This document shows positions 11,980-12,216 of a stretch of 12,216 bases of DNA, in pieces. The notes beneath the pieces are model-generated. The model did no database searches. It was given only the letters and a program-made list of their open reading frames with translations, and was not told the DNA's origin. Where the stretch lies: NCBI GenBank assembly GCA_905372595.1, contig CAJPPS010000015.1, positions 1 through 12,216 on the forward strand. Reading direction: 5' to 3'. The stretch comes from an uncultured Capnocytophaga sp. (GTDB taxonomy: Bacteria > Bacteroidota > Bacteroidia > Flavobacteriales > Flavobacteriaceae). A program made the translations under genes and the position numbers. Position 1 is the stretch's first letter. Every line of letters begins with the position of its first letter.

Positions 11980-12216
11980 CTAAGCTTCTGCTGTAGTGTC
12001 AGGTGCCCATTCATTACAAAGCATTCCCTCTGCTGCGTGCAATTGGTTAGCACAACTTTGTGTTTTGTATTTTGAACAAGAAAGGCAATCTACCTCATCT
12101 TTTAAGCTTGGACGCATATTAAAATCATCACAAGTGTGCTTTAATTCTACTTTAATATTATAAAGCTTACATACATTCTCTGCTGTTAAATTTTCGCAAT
12201 TTACACAGCCACTTAC
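11980..12216 (-). CDS. C-terminal part of a Cys-rich small protein (5' end outside the window)
   Basis: An open frame of 78 codons runs from the window edge to a TAG at 11980, with no stop and no credible start inside, so the gene continues beyond 12216. Visible cysteines are arranged as C-x2-C (CVNCEN), C-x12-C (CKLYNIKVELKHTC), C-x2-C (CLSC), then two single cysteines (QSCANQ, MLCNEW), and the end is acidic (TTAEA). The paired CxxC motifs suggest one or two zinc-ribbon-like sites. There is no hydrophobic segment in the visible part, so a cytoplasmic location is likely. I do not recognise a named family. It has its own terminator and is separate from rsgA. Confidence 0.7.
   Translation of the reverse strand, partial: VSGCVNCENLTAENVCKLYNIKVELKHTCDDFNMRPSLKDEVDCLSCSKYKTQSCANQLHAAEGMLCNEWAPDTTAEA

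Overview
The window looks like a chromosomal stretch of a Bacteroidota bacterium of class Flavobacteriia. The AT-rich DNA (by eye about 40% GC) carries sigma-ABfr-type promoters (TTTG, about 19-20 nt, TAnnTTTG). Starts lack clear Shine-Dalgarno sites, there is a TonB-dependent receptor with an N-terminal carboxypeptidase-regulatory-like domain, and several proteins resemble flavobacterial orthologues. The genus cannot be settled from sequence alone; Capnocytophaga is a plausible guess. Nothing points to an insertion sequence, prophage, CRISPR array, tRNA or rRNA.

Layout. 9-545 (+) is a YciA/BFIT-type acyl-CoA thioesterase. It overlaps tail to tail with rarA (539-1825, -), an AAA+ replication-fork ATPase. 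Upstream of rarA on the same strand are a PLP-dependent alpha-oxoamine synthase of the serine palmitoyltransferase type (1892-3157, -) and a two-HTH, S24/LexA-fold regulator (3278-4231, -). Both of these have their own promoter. A 317-bp AT-rich divergent region (4232-4548) separates the regulator from a three-gene metal-handling operon on the + strand: a Cys/His-rich exported protein (4549-4968), a TonB-dependent receptor with a lone Cys-Cys pair in its plug (5112-7355), and a periplasmic heavy-metal-associated (HMA) protein (7373-7741). The operon ends at a strong hairpin. Next come lrgA/lrgB (7897-8262, 8249-8941), whose reading frames overlap, and an exported methionine sulfoxide reductase fusion msrAB (9052-10098). 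On the minus strand rsgA (10872-11813) and aroE (10108-10854) form an operon converging on msrAB. The window ends in the 3' part of a Cys-rich small protein gene (11980-12216, -), which has its own terminator.

How the genes fit together. Most are housekeeping: lipid synthesis, replication-fork repair, ribosome maturation and the shikimate pathway. The envelope cluster is the accessory part. The receptor, HMA protein and Cys-rich protein probably bind or import a soft metal, with copper the first candidate. LrgAB handles small carboxylates or envelope stress, and MsrAB repairs oxidised envelope proteins. The most notable single protein is the regulator. It keeps the LexA/CI peptidase fold but has Ala where the catalytic Ser should be, so it probably does not self-cleave, and it has a second, RodZ-like HTH. 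No clearly undescribed system is visible; the metal operon and this regulator are the best candidates for follow-up.
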